From Rhizophagus sp. LPA8_4_AMF (lineage: Eukaryota; Glomeromycota; Glomeromycetes; Glomerales; Glomeraceae), in assembly GCA_021464525.1 (NCBI GenBank), contig JADRCO010001303.1:1-20489 (forward strand): a stretch of 20,489 nucleotides of DNA, in the 5' to 3' direction. Position numbers and translations under genes: made by a program. The first letter of the stretch is position 1. The number at the start of each line of letters is the position of its first letter. The notes under the pieces were generated by a model. It was not told the origin of the DNA, ran no database searches, and saw only the letters and a program-made list of their open reading frames with translations. Shown piece by piece: positions 1-9,690 of this stretch.

Positions 1-424
1 AATATTGAATCAATATTGAAATGATATCAAAATGATATCATTTGAAAACTTGAAGTTTTTGTAAAGTATGCTGTGTTTGCCTATAATCACCAAATATTAA
101 CTGTTTCAAATGTGTGACTATATAGAGAGTTGACTGTATCTTTTATAAGTATTTTATATGTTCATTCTTATAACAAAAAATTATTATTAACAATATTTTG
201 GACCAATAAAATTGTATAAAAAAACTATAAAATTATAAAAAAAATCAGCCTCTTGGGTCAAATCATTTGATTTGAAAAATGAGAAATATAAAATTTAATT
301 TGTTTGGCCTAATTAAAAAATTAATATATTAGTTAACTATAAGTTAATTAACCATTAATTAACCATTAATTAACTGGTTAATTAACCAAATTTATAATTA
401 ACTGTTAATTTCTCATCTCTAGCC
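1..424. other. AT-rich spacer with short repeats
   Basis: No gene is visible. The first 41 bases are built from two short doubled words, AATATTGA (twice) and AATGATATCA (twice); the second contains the palindrome TGATATCA. The rest is A/T-rich sequence with no CG dinucleotide. A small tandem repeat within this stretch is listed separately. Confidence 0.6.
344..388. repeat. 11-base tandem repeat TTAATTAACCA
   Basis: The unit TTAATTAACCA occurs exactly at 344-354, 355-365 and 378-388. Between them, 366-377 is a variant copy ending in CTGG. The unit contains the palindrome TTAATTAA, so the block can also fold. Nothing suggests it is coding. Confidence 0.8.
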
Positions 425-1075
425 TACTTTTAGGGCTGCTAACTTTGTGTATTACATATAAGTTATGGCTAAGCAACCTTCAGGATATTATTGTTCTATT
501 GTGAATTTCACTTTACCTAACAACGTAAAAAATACCTACTCCACTCTATATCTTATGTTGAGTCTGAATAATCTGTGATCTTTCCTTTAATCTAGTAAAT
601 TATGATAAGATCAAGACCATGTTTACATTTAAACCTTATGAACAGGTCTATCACAGTAAGGATAAGGATCCTTTAAAGAATCTAAAAGGTGTAATACAAT
701 AGAGCAACCATTTAAAAATTCTTTCATATTCATTACCACTTCAGTGATTCTTTAAAGGGGCTGCAATATTAGGATTCAGATTGGTCTTACTCAAACCCAT
801 CACAGGTCATGACTACCAACATAGCAGAATACAGTTACAAATCTCTAACTAGTATATACTGACCCACTCAAGTACTCTTGATAGTGATTAGTCAAATAGG
901 AAGTAGCAGAAGGTATAGGATTAGACCTTAAAGGTGACCACCACCTTAGGTCCTAAGCCATCACTAACCAGTATGTCAAATTCACTGGAAAATTGAATTC
1001 CACCTCTAAACCTAATACATTACTTAATCTCATGAACAATTTAGTTAGTCTAAAAGTTTAATATTAAGTAAACCT
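425..1075. other. CpG-depleted non-coding block, probably an old repeat
   Basis: This block has clearly higher base complexity and G+C (roughly a third) than its surroundings but no open reading frame of useful length on either strand. I find only one CG dinucleotide in it, in AACGTA near 525, where about 20 would be expected from composition. That is what an old, methylated transposable element looks like after deamination of methyl-cytosine, but no transposase or reverse transcriptase motif is readable. It carries an imperfect inverted repeat at 918-959 and shares a 16-base word with position 8137. Confidence 0.45.
918..959. repeat. Imperfect inverted repeat (hairpin)
   Basis: The left arm (918-936, starting GGATTAGACC and ending AAAGGTG) pairs with the right arm (942-959, starting CACCTTAGG and ending TAAGCC) with one mismatch and three single-base bulges, around a five-base loop. 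It lies inside the CpG-depleted block and may be part of that repeat. Confidence 0.5.
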
Positions 1076-3104
1076 AAGTTTTATTATTTATATTAGCTAT
1101 ATTTATATAATATTAACAAGTAATAATCACTAATTTTTATTTACTTTATTATAAATCTTGTTAAATAAATAAGATATTTTTTATATATAACTAAATAAAA
1201 ATTATGTATCTTTAAATATTTATAATTATAAATAGATTATTATTAAATATTTAAATTAAAGTAATTTCGAATTGTGATTATTAGAAAGATTTATTTTTTT
1301 CTGTTAAAAATCAAAATCATTTGAATTATTAAAATGCTAAAATTTTGATTTTTTTTTTTTTTTTAAAAAAAAAAATTGATATAATTATATAAATTTGTAA
1401 TATTTTTAAATTTTAGTAATTTGATTTAAATAATTTTTTTTTTTTAAAATAGTAATTATTATTTTTAAATAATTTGAAAAATTTTCTAATTATTATAAAG
1501 TTATAAAAAACATAATAATAAAATTATTCTTTTAAATGTTTGAATATGAAAAAAAATTTTTTATTTAATAAGTTATCATATAATTAAATAATATAAGTAT
1601 TTAGAAAAAAGATTGTTAAATAAAAAATTGAATTGAAGTGATATTTTGCAAATTGAAATTTTAGATAATTAAACTTATAAAAAAATAAATTGCTATCTTT
1701 AGTTTTACATTATTTAAAATAAAGAAATTTTTTTTTTTTTTTGGCAAATAAATTTTTTCATCGCCCATATCCCATAGTCTCTGAGCAAAATTACGTAATG
1801 CCGGCCAAAATTGATACATGTGACATTTAAAGAGGGAGTGAAAAATCGAATACATATAAGGGAAGGGGTATGACAACTGACAAGGGTAGCGATGTCATCA
1901 TGTCATCGTACGAATAAAATTTTTCTTTAATAAAAAAAAAAAAAAGATTTAGGAAAATTAAATATGATAAAAATTAGAAATAATTTGAAACTTGTTAGAA
2001 AAACAACCAAAAAAAAAAGTGAATTTGGCAATTTTATTGTAATTATACGGAACATTATCATGATACTTATCTTAATACTCGTATGTTTATTTTCTAAACA
2101 TAATAATTTTGAAACCATATTTTTTGGAAACATTACCAAAAATGATCTTATTCGAGTTATCTTGAATAACTCAATAAAAGGATTTATTTTTACGTCATAT
2201 GAAACACTAAGTTGAATGCCTTCTTAAAAAGGAAGTTTATAATTTTCTTTATCCATTGTATAAATGTTCTGATTGCTGAAACAATAATAAAGGGTTTTCA
2301 TACATACAGAAACCAGTAATAACGAATGTTTTACTTTTAAATGTTTTACTTTTAAATTATATTTAAATTTCATTGTTTGTTAACTAATAATAATATAAAT
2401 AAGGTATAATTTTGAAACAAGTTTTAAATTTTTAATGAATTCTTTTTTTGGTAATAAAATAAATAATTAATATATGAATTTTTTTTTTTTTTTTTGGAAA
2501 TTTACAGGGATAATTAATTAAGCAATAACGATAATAATATACAATCTATAAAAATTTCTATAAACATATAGTAAAAAACTAATAAGTAATAAGTAATAAA
2601 TAAATAAATAAATAATATTATTAAAACACGTTAAATTTCAACGCGCGCTTGTATAATCTTAATTTGTGTATGTATTTTTATATACATTTTTCCTTACTTA
2701 ATAAAATAATACCTTTTCTTTCTTAGAAAAATAAATAAATAAAATAAATCTTAAAAAAAGTCTTTAAAAATGATAAAAAATGATAACATGCTGTTGTATT
2801 GCAGTGAGATGAAATTGTTTAAATGTTTTGATTTTTAATGCAATTTGAATTGATGCTGCGTCATTTTTTCGTGCGTTATCTATTTCTTAACTAATTAATT
2901 ACTAGAATTCAATATTAGAATCGTGATTGTCTTTTTTTTGTTTGTGTACAATTTGTGTACAATTTGTGTGAAAAAATCGGAGAATCATGGTATAAAATGT
3001 AAAATTTGAGATTATGTATTAATGATTAAGTTGGAAATAATACGGTAAATAGTATAATGGTTGATATGATTGGTATTAAATTAAGTAAAAGGAAAATATG
3101 AAAA
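1076..3104. other. AT-rich spacer
   Basis: This stretch is mostly A and T with several poly-T/poly-A runs (for example around 1348-1375, 1725-1742 and 2478-2496). A small island at about 1745-1920 is less AT-biased and open on the minus strand for a short peptide, but I recognise nothing in it and treat it as unproven. A short stretch at 1964-2215 is open on the plus strand, but its lysine/isoleucine-rich translation is what random AT-rich DNA gives. No gene is supported. Confidence 0.5.
2941..2969. repeat. 11-base tandem repeat TTTGTGTACAA, about 2.6 copies
   Basis: Exact copies lie at 2941-2951 and 2952-2962, followed by a partial copy at 2963-2969. The block sits about 140 bases beyond the stop codon of the LITAF gene, in its 3' flank. 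Confidence 0.75.
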
Positions 3105-3648
3105 TCAGATCCTTCTCCTTGTTCCAAGGGTACATTTGCAATTTGGACAAGAATGTGTCACATCTAAAAAAAGGAAAGAATAACAAGAAATTTTTTAAAA
3201 AAACCGATCGAATACAAAGACTTCATCAAATTTAACAATGTAACTTTTACTAACCTTTACAACAATCCATAAAAAAAGGGACCCAAAATAATACAACGGT
3301 AAAAGTAAATAATCCCATGGCAAAAATGTAAACAAAGGTACCGTTTTTATAATTTATATGAGTTACAACATATTTATTACAATTTGGACATTGAGTTTTA
3401 ACGGGAAAATCCGGCAATTTTAATGAAGGTAAATATGTTGTGTTACGAGCATTCCTCTTCCTTTTTCTTTGTTGTTTTTCCGATGAAAAATTTTCTAAAC
3501 AAGGGGAGTTTGTTACTTTACAAATCGGACTTTTCTCATTATCTGAATAAGTTGAGGAAAGAAGAGAAGATGAAGATGAAGATGTTGATGTTGGTGCTTT
3601 AAGTTCAATATAATGAAATGTGGATTGTTGATTTGATATTGATGTCAT
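3105..3648 (-). CDS. LITAF-domain zinc-ribbon membrane protein, two exons
   Basis: The coding sequence is exon 1 at 3648-3255 and exon 2 at 3163-3105, joined across a 91-base intron, giving 150 residues. The C-terminal LITAF domain is complete only after splicing. CPNC at residues 87-90 is followed by a hydrophobic stretch (about 104-127), then CCKDVTHSCPNC with the second CxxC at 137-140 and a final LGTRRRI. In this family the two CxxC knuckles bind one zinc and the hydrophobic segment dips into the cytosolic face of endosomal or lysosomal membranes, where members act in trafficking. The N-terminal half is low complexity: a serine run (about 21-33), encoded by GAAGAT-like repeats, and a basic patch KQQRKRKRNAR. 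The ATG at 3648 has A at -3, and a TATATATATA tract lies 40-60 bases upstream. Unspliced, the frame would stop just after CCKG and lose half the zinc site. The specific target is unknown. Confidence 0.88.
3164..3254 (-). other. Intron of the LITAF gene
   Basis: The donor is G|GTTAGT (from 3254) and the acceptor is TTTTTTTAG (ending 3164), a phase-1 intron of 91 bases. Removal joins TGT AAA G to AT GTG and creates the family-typical CCKDVxHxCPxC run. A second possible donor, GTAAAG at 3260, also keeps frame but would delete the CK pair, so it is less likely. Confidence 0.85.
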
Positions 3649-4689
3649 AATAATGTCTTTGATTGAAGAAGTTTTATCAAAATGTGAGCTGTGAAGATAT
3701 ATATATACTTACGATATGTATATATATATTTATATAATATGATTTATTATTTTTCGAGAAATTTTTTTTTTTTCTTTTGCGATTTGAAAATATATTTTTT
3801 TTTTTCCGATCGGGGAGTATTTATATATATATTTATTTTTATTATATAAAATATATAATATATATATAAATATATGAAGTAGTAATAATTATTATATAAT
3901 ATAAAAATATAAAAATAAAAATATAAGGGCAAACCGATATTGTATTGTTTACTATATAGGCTGACAATAATTCATGAAGACAAAGTCGTGATTATATGTA
4001 AATAAAAAATTATCAGCAGATATGATTTTGATTGGTTTATTTATTTTCGTTAAAAATAGTAAAAGTAGAAAAAAATTTATACTAGATATTATTGTTTGTT
4101 TTAAAAAAACGGTATTGTCATAATAAGAATTTTTATTTTTTTATTTTTTATTTTTTTTTTTCAGTTAAAAAAAAAAATAATAATTTGTAACTGGAAAATA
4201 TCAAAAGGGCTCTTTTTATAAAAGCGTTGAGATAATCAAAAAATTTTTTTTATATAAGATATGATATATGATGCCTTTTTAGGGGTTATTGAGAATCTTT
4301 TCCTTGAAATTTTTTTTTTTAAAAGAATTTAAAATATAATTTTAATTAAAGTATCAGATCCTATATTCTTTTTTTTTTTTTCTTAAGAAAAAAACCTTGA
4401 AAAAACATGGAAAAACATGGAAGGTGAAATTTTTTCTCCTACATTCTATCTATATTTATATTGTTTATATTGTTCAATCATTTAATATTTATTTAGTTAT
4501 GATATTTCGCATCCGTTTTTTTAAAATTTAAACACAGGCTGATAATTTAGCCAATTATATCAATTAATAAATGAAGATTGTGTTAAAAAACAAATGCAAA
4601 TAAAAAAAAATTTTTTTTTTTTTGAAGTAACATTTTTTTTTCATTTAAAATTTTCCCATTTGAATAGTATTATTTTATTATTATTTCCT
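3649..4689. other. AT-rich spacer with TA microsatellite
   Basis: This is the 5' flank of the LITAF gene. It contains runs of alternating TA near 3696-3735 and 3822-3900 and several poly-T runs. Open frames here translate to lysine/tyrosine/isoleucine-only peptides and are composition artefacts. No other gene is visible. Confidence 0.6.
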
Positions 4690-4896
4690 TTACATTTCTC
4701 CTTTTTCATGAAATGTTTCACTTAAATTCAACTTTGGAACCTTTTCATACACAAATTTCGGTAGTCCCTAAAAAATTTTTTTTTGTTATCAAAGATTATA
4801 TCTTTCATCATACCTACCAAATTTGAAAAATAGAGCATGCTAGAAATGGTGCCATCGCCAAAACCCGAATCGAATCAAGTAGCAAATTCCGTCCTC
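4690..4896 (-). pseudogene. Possible 3' exons of an unidentified gene (relic)
   Basis: On the minus strand a frame from about 4855 reads SGFGDGTISSMLYFSNL. It meets a donor-like GTAGGT, and about 50 bases later a TTTTTTAG acceptor is followed by GLPKFVYEKVPKLNLSETF and, after six more residues, a TAA at 4690-4692. The join keeps frame and the residue composition is protein-like, unlike the lysine/isoleucine-rich background. Upstream, the same frame meets a TGA before any start, so if real it is a fragment or a decayed gene. An 81-codon frame on the plus strand overlaps it (4837-5082) and cannot be excluded. I do not recognise either product. Confidence 0.25.
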
Positions 4897-5085
4897 ATTG
4901 TAGTAATTGTTTTTGTTGATTATCAAATTCCAAAGAATTCTAAAATTAGCCAAAGTCCCTTAGCCCAAATAAAATTCATAAATTTATATTTTAATAAATT
5001 TTTTTCTCTAAAAAAAATTCTTCTTCTTTCCCTAAACTTATTTGTAAAAAGGTTAACTTTATTGAAGCTTGAAAATAAATGAGGC

Positions 5086-5440
5086 TTGCAGGTTTGTTTA
5101 CTTAATTTCTTTTTATATATCCTTATAAGTTATTGTAGTACATATACATACATGTATTTAAATATATGTATTTTATGTATAATAAATAAGTAATAAATGA
5201 AATTATTATTATAAAAAACGAAACGAGATAATTTTTTTTTTTTTTTTTTATTAAAAAAAAAAAATAGTTTTAATTTTTTTAAAAAAAAAAAAGAGATTTT
5301 TTTTTTTTTTTTTTTTTTAATAAAAGAAAAAAATAGTTTGCATTATTTTAAAAAAAAAAAAATTTGTGGGTTTCTTATGCAATTGCATATTTTTTTTTTT
5401 GATTCTTGACTATAATAATTTATTTTCTTCAATTGGTTAA
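5086..5440. repeat. Back-to-back poly-T/poly-A runs
   Basis: Between about 5230 and 5365 the sequence alternates T runs of up to 22 with A runs of about 12, separated by small linkers such as TATTA, ATAGTTTTAA and ATAGTTTGCA. Adjacent T and A runs are self-complementary. It looks like an array of decayed poly-A/poly-T insertions or slippage products; no gene is present. Confidence 0.7.
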
Positions 5441-6160
5441 TTAAACCAAGGGCAATCATATGAACTATTGAACAAATGAACCGACTTCTAAATAATCTTC
5501 TTTACATTTCGCAGTAATGAGCATGTGTTACCCTTATTCGTCATCATGTTACACTAAAACTTGTCTAAACTTAGTAACTGACTAAACTTAAATCCCTTCA
5601 AAATCACACAATCATTGATATCAATGAAAATCATAAAAAAATCATACATATACAAAAGTAATATTACCACGAGATTTTCAAACGATGTTACATGTCATAA
5701 ATCATATAATTTTTAGAAATAATTTACTTCCTAAAGTAATAAAAAACCGGGTTTTGTATGTCCCCTTATTAAATGCAAAGAAATCATTTAATACATGTTA
5801 CTTGATTAATTTTTTACATGGTTCAACCTTTTTTTTCGACATCATTCTTTTTTACTCGTCAAAAGATTTGATTGGATGATTAATATAATTTAATTAAATT
5901 TTATTAAATTACTACACTAGATGCTCCGTTTGTTGGTTTGTTCTCCCATAATAGGATCTACATTTGACACTGTGGCTCCTTATTCCATTTTTAGGTACCT
6001 TTTGTAATTCGGAGTTACACTATATCTAACATATCCTAAACACGCGCTTCTTTTGCACGACAATATATGATGCATTACGATGATATACCACCATACGCGG
6101 AGAAATGCTATTGTACCTTTGGCTAGCTTATGTTACGTACGTGTTTTTTTTAAGAATTTA
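5441..6160. other. Spacer of moderate complexity, no gene recognised
   Basis: The base composition is less biased than the flanks, especially 5920-6145, which holds several CG dinucleotides and words such as CACGCGCTTC. A plus-strand frame (5685-5879, 64 codons) is open, but its translation shows no motif and no splice context. I see no tRNA cloverleaf and no supported gene; a decayed element is possible. Confidence 0.45.
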
Positions 6161-6676
6161 GATTTTGAATGATCATTTATTTATTTTTTTAATGTTTCAA
6201 ATCATAATCTAAAACTTTTTACATTCCTTGAAACAGATAAAAATAAAAATAAAATATAAAAATAAATTTTAAATTTTTTTTTTTTTTTTTTTTTTTTATA
6301 ACAAATTTAATAATGGATTATTATATTTTTTTTTTAAAAAAAAAAAAAATAATAAAGGGCTAATTTTTTTTTTAAAAAAAAAAATTCTTCATGATACAAA
6401 GGTAAATATTTTGACGATTATAATCAGTTAGTTGTACAAAGAGGAAAACATTTCTCCTTTTTTCTCTCTCTCCCCCCCCCTTTTTTTTTTCTTTAAAATT
6501 TATGTAAATTTAAAGTTATTATGTGATGTTGTTTTTCAAAGAAACGTAACACATTTTGACATCAGTATACGACATTGTAACAATTGATTATTACTAAGTT
6601 TGGGATTAATTAAATTTTTTTTTTTAGTCTAGTTTCTCCACAAAAATTCAAATCGAAATTATCGAATGTTTTTTGA

Positions 6677-6713
<37 letters not shown>

Positions 6714-7160
6714 CTTTTTTTTAACATATATATATATATGTATATGTATAACTATGTATATAATGTATATTGTGTGATACTTTTTATGTAATAATCTTTA
6801 TACAGAATGTAATTATTGTTAACAGATTAAGTAATAATTTTAATTAAATTATTATTATTTTTTTTTTTATCATTATTATTTTAATGTGAAAAAAAAAAGA
6901 AAACTACGCGTAAATTCTCATTAATCAAATATAGTTAAAATAACAGTATAAAATTTTTTTTTTAATTATTCCTTTTTTAAATAAAAAAGTGTTCATATGA
7001 TAGATGACGCGCTCGTTTTTTTTTTTTAAAAAAAAAAAAGATTAAAGAAAAAAAAAAGATTTAAAAAAAAAAAATTTTCCCCGAAAATTCTATAATTCTT
7101 TTTTAGTACAGTACAATAAATAGTATTACAATTTATAAAATTACAATGTGTTTAAATTGA
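6161..7160. repeat. Homopolymer-dominated spacer
   Basis: Long T runs (about 6275-6297 and 6684-6720), T-then-A pairs (6333-6349, 6364-6384, 7016-7040), a TCTCTCTC-C9-T11 pyrimidine tract (about 6463-6490) and a TA-rich microsatellite (6725-6770) fill this kilobase. No coding potential is visible. Confidence 0.65.
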
Positions 7161-7164
7161 CATA

Positions 7165-7182
7165 ACGCCTAATTTTAGGCGT
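7165..7182. repeat. Perfect 8-base-arm palindrome ACGCCTAA-TT-TTAGGCGT
   Basis: The arms ACGCCTAA (7165-7172) and TTAGGCGT (7175-7182) are exactly complementary with a two-base centre. The surrounding 7140-7560 is non-coding sequence of moderate complexity. The motif could be a protein-binding site or a repeat end; I cannot tell which. Confidence 0.6.
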
Positions 7183-7734
7183 AAATCATCCGTTATTTAG
7201 GTTGTCAGACAATGATGATGTAATGAGATTACATTGTGTATTGTGTCATGTTTTACTACTAGCGGGGTGGGAATTATAAATAGTTTTTAATTACTTAGTT
7301 CGGAAAATTTTAATTAAATCGGTAATGACCGACTTTGTGTCCTAAAGACAATGTGTGTAAAAAATTCTTCTCACAATACTATACTATAAAACGACCGGAT
7401 TATCTTTTTTTTTTCATTTCAATTCATAAATTTTTATAATATATACTGTATAATAAATTATGTAATGTTAGAGAATTCTCATATTTGCACCAAAATAATG
7501 TTTCGGTGATATCAAGTTTCATCCGATTTTTGACGGTTCCGGATTCCGGATAGTTTCGGATATTTCTCGAACTACCTTCGAACTTGTATGGAAGTTTAGT
7601 TTCACTTAAGCATGGGTAACACTATAAAGGATAGGGAGATCCGGGAGACTTGAGTGGTATACCATGTGGATAGTTCCTTAGGGGCTATATACTATGAAAA
7701 GTAATTACGCAGGTTGGAGCAGCATAGCGTATTT
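7183..7734. other. Non-coding spacer of moderate complexity
   Basis: The sequence is less AT-biased than the flanks. Around 7515-7570 it contains clustered TTCCGGATTCCGGATAG and TTCGGATATTTC words that resemble the ATCCG-rich cassettes at 11360 and 11866. I see no gene. Confidence 0.4.
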
Positions 7735-7737
7735 TTT

Positions 7738-7822
7738 TTTGATATGCCGATATTTGATACACCGACATCGATATTCGATATACCGATGTACTGTATATTA
7801 ATAATGATATACCGATATATAT
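7738..7822. repeat. Degenerate GATATNCCGATAT repeat
   Basis: Variants of GATATACCGATAT recur about every 12-25 bases (GATATGCCGATATT, GATACACCGACATCG, GATATTCGATATACCGATG, GATATACCGATATAT). This is a short degenerate tandem repeat. A minus-strand frame across it (7692-7922) gives ISNIDVGVSNIGIS-like repeats that simply follow the DNA repeat. Confidence 0.6.
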
Positions 7823-8582
7823 TAAAATCATGATATAATGATAAAATTTTACTTCTCATAGAAACATATATAAATATAAAGTATAATTTTTTGATTACAA
7901 CAATATTTATCAAAATTTTCATATAGATCTCAAAAAATCGGTTTATAGAAGTTTGACTGTATTGGTTATTAGAATTATCGTTACATCATATTTATGTATA
8001 TTCATCCAAAGTTTTAAAAAAAGATTCGCGTCTCGTCATTTGAAGGACAAGAATTCCCTAAAAAATCAAAAAAGATAAATGGTTATCACTTATCATTTTG
8101 CGTTCTAAAGTTTTAATTAATACAGAATTATATGACATATTGCAGCCCCTTTTATGTATGTACTGTATGTTGTAATACTCCTTATCTCGTTTCCTATCTT
8201 TATCAAGTAATTAATTACCCCACGCATTACAAGCAAGTAATAAATACCTGATTATTATTATATAATGCAAGGTTTAAAAACTCACGTAATAAGGGGTAAA
8301 CTGAGTGGTTCCTGCGATATATAGTATATATTTACAGATAAGCGTAGATAAACTTCAGTCATAATGTACATCTTTACGCAAATCATTACATCGTTTCCAA
8401 AATTTTTAACGAATAAATAACTTATCTCTGAATAACTCAGTATATTTAGGGAGTAATTTTTTATATTTCGATTCCCGAATTTTGTAACGTTTGTATAATG
8501 CATGTAAATCTCAGTACACATTTCTGCTCTTGCTATAAATAATACAATGTTCATCTTATTAGAATTCAATTAAAATATTTAA
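7823..8582. other. Spacer; one doubtful minus-strand frame
   Basis: No recognised gene. A 95-codon minus-strand frame (8282-8569) begins MNSNKMNIVLFIARAEM; its composition is mixed but it has no motif and lacks an obvious promoter or splice support. It lies just downstream of the decayed minus-strand gene ending near 8583 and may be chance. The word ATATTGCAGCCCCTTT at 8137-8152 also occurs, inverted, at 754-769. Confidence 0.35.
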
Positions 8583-9690
8583 TTAAACACTTTCTCCTAT
8601 CAACTCATCATCTCGGTTACCTAAGATTTCTAAATTGCTATTCACGATGACCTGTATGAATAATTAGAAAAAGTCATAAAGATAAAATACAAAATATGTA
8701 TAGTGTTTGATCGATATATCGCTAGAAATTTGAGAAAACCTTTAATTGAGAATCTGCTACTTATATGATTTTTTTTTATTGTTTGATTAAAAAACGTCAT
8801 ATTCGACGTTTTAATCAAAAAAAATCAATCATTACGAAAAATACTTACTAATTGGCCCACCAGCATGCTATAACCTTTAATCCGAAGTGTAAGATCCTGA
8901 ATACTTGAAGTTTATTCACTTTTTCATCGCAATTCACAGCCCTGATCAGATCAATAAGATATCTTGAAATCAAGGAGATGTCAACCAAACCGCTCCATTG
9001 CTTCAATCTTTCCTACTCCAAAAATCCTTTCAATAATTAAATTATTTTATCAGTCTTTCCTGGTAAGTATATAGCATTAAATAATCGATGGACAGTGATA
9101 ATGATTGAATCAATGGAAAAATGACATGAGGCCTCATTACAGTCAGTGCTTAATCGATATTCTTCATACAAAAGTCTATACAAGTCCCAAAAGGTGCGAC
9201 ATTAAACCAGCCTTCACGTTGGTCTCGTATTAAACAAATATTTGTACTCTCATTAATCTCATATAAGTTTATAAGGATCTTATGGACATTTGAATCCATT
9301 CCATATTATATTATTGTTTAATATCATTTTGAAGATATGATTTCATCACAATTTATGCAATTGTTATTGCAATATTTTGATAATTCTTTTTGCAATATCA
9401 AGAATCCTCAGTCAAACTTTAGTTAATTCTATCTATTCTTTCTCATTAAACAATGCTTTAATTTCTGTATCTTCATAATCTACAATGTATGAGCGTAACT
9501 GATGATTATCAAGAAATTGTTAAAATTCAAGGAACTTACTGTTCATAATCGATGTTTTTAATAAAATTAGAAAAGAACATCCTCTACAATTCTTCCTGTA
9601 CTCAACCGCATTTTTGAAGAGTTAAGAATAGACTTGCACAGAGGTCATTAGGTTAACGATTGTACCTTTTTAGATAAATATGCCATTAGT
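8583..9690 (-). pseudogene. Decayed multi-frame gene, probably a repetitive AM-fungal family
   Basis: Minus-strand translation gives protein-like pieces in shifting frames with scattered stops. From 9686: MAYLSKKVQSLT, two stops, then SKMRLSTGRIVEDVLF. From 9519: QFLDNHQLRSYIVDYEDTEI then KALFNEKE and a stop at 9433-9435. From 9299 to 9150: a 49-codon frame containing LIRDQREGWFNVAPFG. From 9201 to 9037: another frame with STDCNEASCHFSIDS. From 9012 to 8851: 54 codons with QWSGLVDISLISRYLIDLIR and KLQVFRILHFGLKV. A last candidate piece, NLEILGNRDDELIGESV, ends at TAA 8583-8585. Order and orientation are consistent with one gene that has gained stops and small indels. The RIVEDVLF, EGWF, EASC and LHFGLK words remind me of a large uncharacterised protein family in Rhizophagus; this is recollection and was not searched. 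No function is assigned. Confidence 0.5.
8782..8819. repeat. Hairpin with GACGT arms
   Basis: TTTGATTAAAAAACGTC (8782-8798) is followed by a six-base loop and GACGTTTTAATCAAA (8805-8819). The arms pair fully except for two extra A in the left arm. The flanks (TGATTTTTTT on the left, AAAAAAATCA on the right) extend the pairing loosely. It lies inside the region of the decayed gene. Confidence 0.6.

Noticed and set aside
3747..3932. 61-codon minus-strand frame
   Set aside because: It consists almost only of Y, I, F, K and N from TA microsatellite and poly-A/T sequence.
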